A DNA stretch of 64,000 nucleotides. It comes from a virus. Below are positions 62,885-64,000 of the stretch, piece by piece (positions within the stretch are counted from its first letter, which is position 1; each line of letters begins with the position of its first letter). The notes beneath the pieces were generated by a model that did not search any database, was not told the DNA's origin, and saw only the letters and a program-made list of their open reading frames with translations. Both the position numbers and the translations under genes were made by a program. Location: the IMG/VR virus record IMGVR_UViG_3300027963_000042, positions 62,001-126,000 of that record, one strand, 5' to 3'.

Positions 62885-63694
62885 TTATTTTTCTGTGTAT
62901 ATTTTATCGTAAGACTCGGAATTTACATCTATTAACTTTTCTATATATCCCTCGTTTCTAAGCTTCTTAAATGTTAAATTCCCTATAGAGAACTCACCAT
63001 CTTTACTTAATCCCTCTTTTCTCATCTTCATAATTTTCTCTTTCAGCTTAGTACTTCTCTTATAAAGCTCTTTTGCATTGTGTGGTAGAACTGAAGAAGC
63101 TACTAGTCTAGTGTGAAGCTGCTCAATCTCGTATGCCATAGCCTCGAATTTTTTATTCACATCCTTCTCGTCTATCTCTGGCGGATCAAATACTGGGTTC
63201 TTTATCCATTCATTATTCATTAGAGAAAATAATCCAGATGCTGTGTGGGGTTCTTTTGCATCCTGTACATATAGCTCAACATCATATCCTCTAATTGATA
63301 TATTATGTCTTAGATTCCAAATGAATCTTATTCCATCTAAAGCTGATTTAAGTATTTGCGGATTGTCGTCATCGACACCTTCGAGGTTAACTATTACATG
63401 AACGTCAAGATCCGATAACCCCGTGTAATTGAAATTGGCTAGTGATCCGGTTAATTGAATATCAACTATATCCTTTTCCTTAAGTATATCATCAAATTTT
63501 TCAAAGAATTCACCTGCTATCCTAAGAAGTTTTTTTCTAACCCTCTGGTCTAATGTCCATTCAATATCATCTCCCTTGGTTTTCTTAGTCCAAAAAATAG
63601 GGTTTAGCTCATCGTGATAGAATGGATTTACCTGTCTCTCTAGTATAGGAGAAGATAAGTTAATGTAATTTTTATAAGATAATACTGAACCCAC
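62885..63694 (-). CDS. Putative nucleotidyltransferase with cleavable leader
   Basis: A 269-residue protein with a polymerase-beta-type nucleotidyltransferase core. It has T-G-S-L-A-N-F-N-Y-T-G-L-S-D-L-D-V-H at about 83-100 (the G-S...D-x-D motif), with a third acid likely in G-Y-D-V-E-L-Y (about 135-141). It starts with GTG, with no nearby ATG alternative. The N-terminus S-Y-K-N-Y-I-N-L-S-S-P-I-L-E has aromatic spacing and Ile17-Leu18-Glu19, like the capsid-targeting leaders. A GATATATA core lies 18 bases upstream, inside a hairpin loop. It may be packaged in the head and act on nucleotides or tRNA-like ends, but this is inference. Confidence 0.65.
   Translation of the reverse strand: MGSVLSYKNYINLSSPILERQVNPFYHDELNPIFWTKKTKGDDIEWTLDQRVRKKLLRIAGEFFEKFDDILKEKDIVDIQLTGSLANFNYTGLSDLDVHVIVNLEGVDDDNPQILKSALDGIRFIWNLRHNISIRGYDVELYVQDAKEPHTASGLFSLMNNEWIKNPVFDPPEIDEKDVNKKFEAMAYEIEQLHTRLVASSVLPHNAKELYKRSTKLKEKIMKMRKEGLSKDGEFSIGNLTFKKLRNEGYIEKLIDVNSESYDKIYTEK
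62942..62949 (-). promoter_or_regulatory. Possible late promoter core inside the nucleotidyltransferase gene
   Basis: The minus strand reads AGGGATATATAGAAAAG within the 3' coding part of the nucleotidyltransferase gene, 64 bases before the 872-residue gene. It is more distant than the other cores, so it is less certain. Confidence 0.3.
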
Positions 63695-63699
63695 AAAAA

Positions 63700-63733
63700 A
63701 AAGCTTTTCTTGTATATATCAAAGAAAAGCTTT
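63700..63733 (-). terminator. Intrinsic terminator with an embedded promoter core
   Basis: A perfect 12-base inverted repeat AAAGCTTTTCTT / AAGAAAAGCTTT with a loop of 10 bases. It is followed by a T-run on the minus strand, so it ends transcription of the exonuclease gene. The loop holds the GATATATA core (63713-63720) that serves the next gene. Confidence 0.85.
63713..63720 (-). promoter_or_regulatory. Candidate late promoter core in a terminator loop
   Basis: The minus strand reads TTTGATATATACAAG, 18 bases before the GTG start of the nucleotidyltransferase gene. It lies in the loop of the terminator hairpin. Confidence 0.5.
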
Positions 63734-63756
63734 AGATGTTATTATAAACTGAATAT

Positions 63757-64000
63757 TTAGCTAGGGAAGCATACCTTTAGCATAACTTCCATTACTGTAC
63801 TAACATCGAGTTCACAGTACGTTTTAATGTTTTCATAGTCTTTATCAACCCAGAATGAATCATTTACTTTGGACCCGTCCATTATTCCCTTAGGTGATTC
63901 TATACCAAGAGAACAAGAAAGAAGATCAAGGCTTAAGTATTTTTGATGTGTCCAGCTACCGAAAGCAAACACGTCTGATGTATCAACATACGGAATCTCC
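63757..64000 (-). CDS. PolB-type 3'-5' exonuclease-like protein, C-terminal part
   Basis: An open frame that runs off the right edge of the window; about 81 residues are visible. The end matches predicted 3'-5' exonucleases related to the PolB proofreading domain: L-S-L-D-L-L-S near the left, G-I-E-S-P-K-G-I-M-D-G-S, then Y-C-E-L-D-V as the last active-site block (Tyr, then Asp). Whether it belongs to a stand-alone exonuclease or a larger replication protein cannot be seen. It is followed 23 bases later by a strong terminator. Confidence 0.6.
   Translation of the reverse strand, partial: EIPYVDTSDVFAFGSWTHQKYLSLDLLSCSLGIESPKGIMDGSKVNDSFWVDKDYENIKTYCELDVSTVMEVMLKVCFPS

Noticed and set aside
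1-64000. tRNA genes, insertion sequences, attachment sites and replication origins
   Set aside because: No cloverleaf, transposase frame, direct-repeat pair with integrase or origin-like cluster was recognised by eye. This does not exclude subtle cases.

Overview
This window reads as part of the virion-structure region of a large contractile-tailed phage of the T4-like superfamily. It holds 46 protein genes packed almost without gaps on AT-rich DNA, 43 of them on the minus strand, so it should be read from right to left. The landmarks are a gp21-type prohead protease, a gp23-type major capsid protein, a gp27-like hub, a gp5-like spike without a lysozyme, gp25, gp6 and gp7-like wedge proteins, and collagen-like fibres. 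Terminase, portal, tail sheath, tail tube and most replication genes are not recognised here and presumably lie outside. A Bacteroidetes host is inferred, not proven. Starts are preceded by A-rich stretches instead of Shine-Dalgarno sequences, one promoter fits TAnnTTTG, and the tail proteins carry PKD-type domains and a regulator-type beta-propeller motif common in that phylum.

Right part (about 64.0-45.8 kb): the end of a PolB-type exonuclease, a nucleotidyltransferase, an 872-residue protein with hydrophobic helices, the prohead protease fused to a repeat-rich scaffold, and the major capsid protein. Next come coiled-coil proteins, many of which start with a short aromatic leader ending in (L/I)-x-E. 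This looks like the capsid-targeting and cleavage signal of T4 internal head proteins, so the block probably encodes the head core and packaged cargo. Also here are a P-loop kinase, an asparagine synthetase, and several small unknown genes.

Middle (45.8-28.9 kb): a Nudix protein and small unknowns, then the baseplate: a tube-associated candidate, gp53-like, gp27-like hub, a protein with nine 23-residue tandem repeats, the spike, and an unknown structural protein. An S1-domain protein and an amidoligase-beta-helix fusion sit inside this block, followed by another unknown structural protein, gp25 and gp6.

Left part (28.9-0 kb): long gp7-like and fibre or adhesin proteins with PKD, cupredoxin-like, Fn3-like, chitin-binding-type and beta-propeller motifs, ending in three paralogous collagen-like fibres. 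A small plus-strand operon (55-residue ORF plus PhoH) interrupts this run at 17.9-18.8 kb. A second plus-strand gene lies at 47.6-48.3 kb.

Expression: a recurrent GATATATA or AATATATA core lies 16-32 bases before the start codon of most first-in-unit genes on both strands. It is a candidate phage late promoter. Five strong hairpin terminators separate units. No tRNA, CRISPR array, insertion sequence or gene-free stretch over 300 bases was seen.
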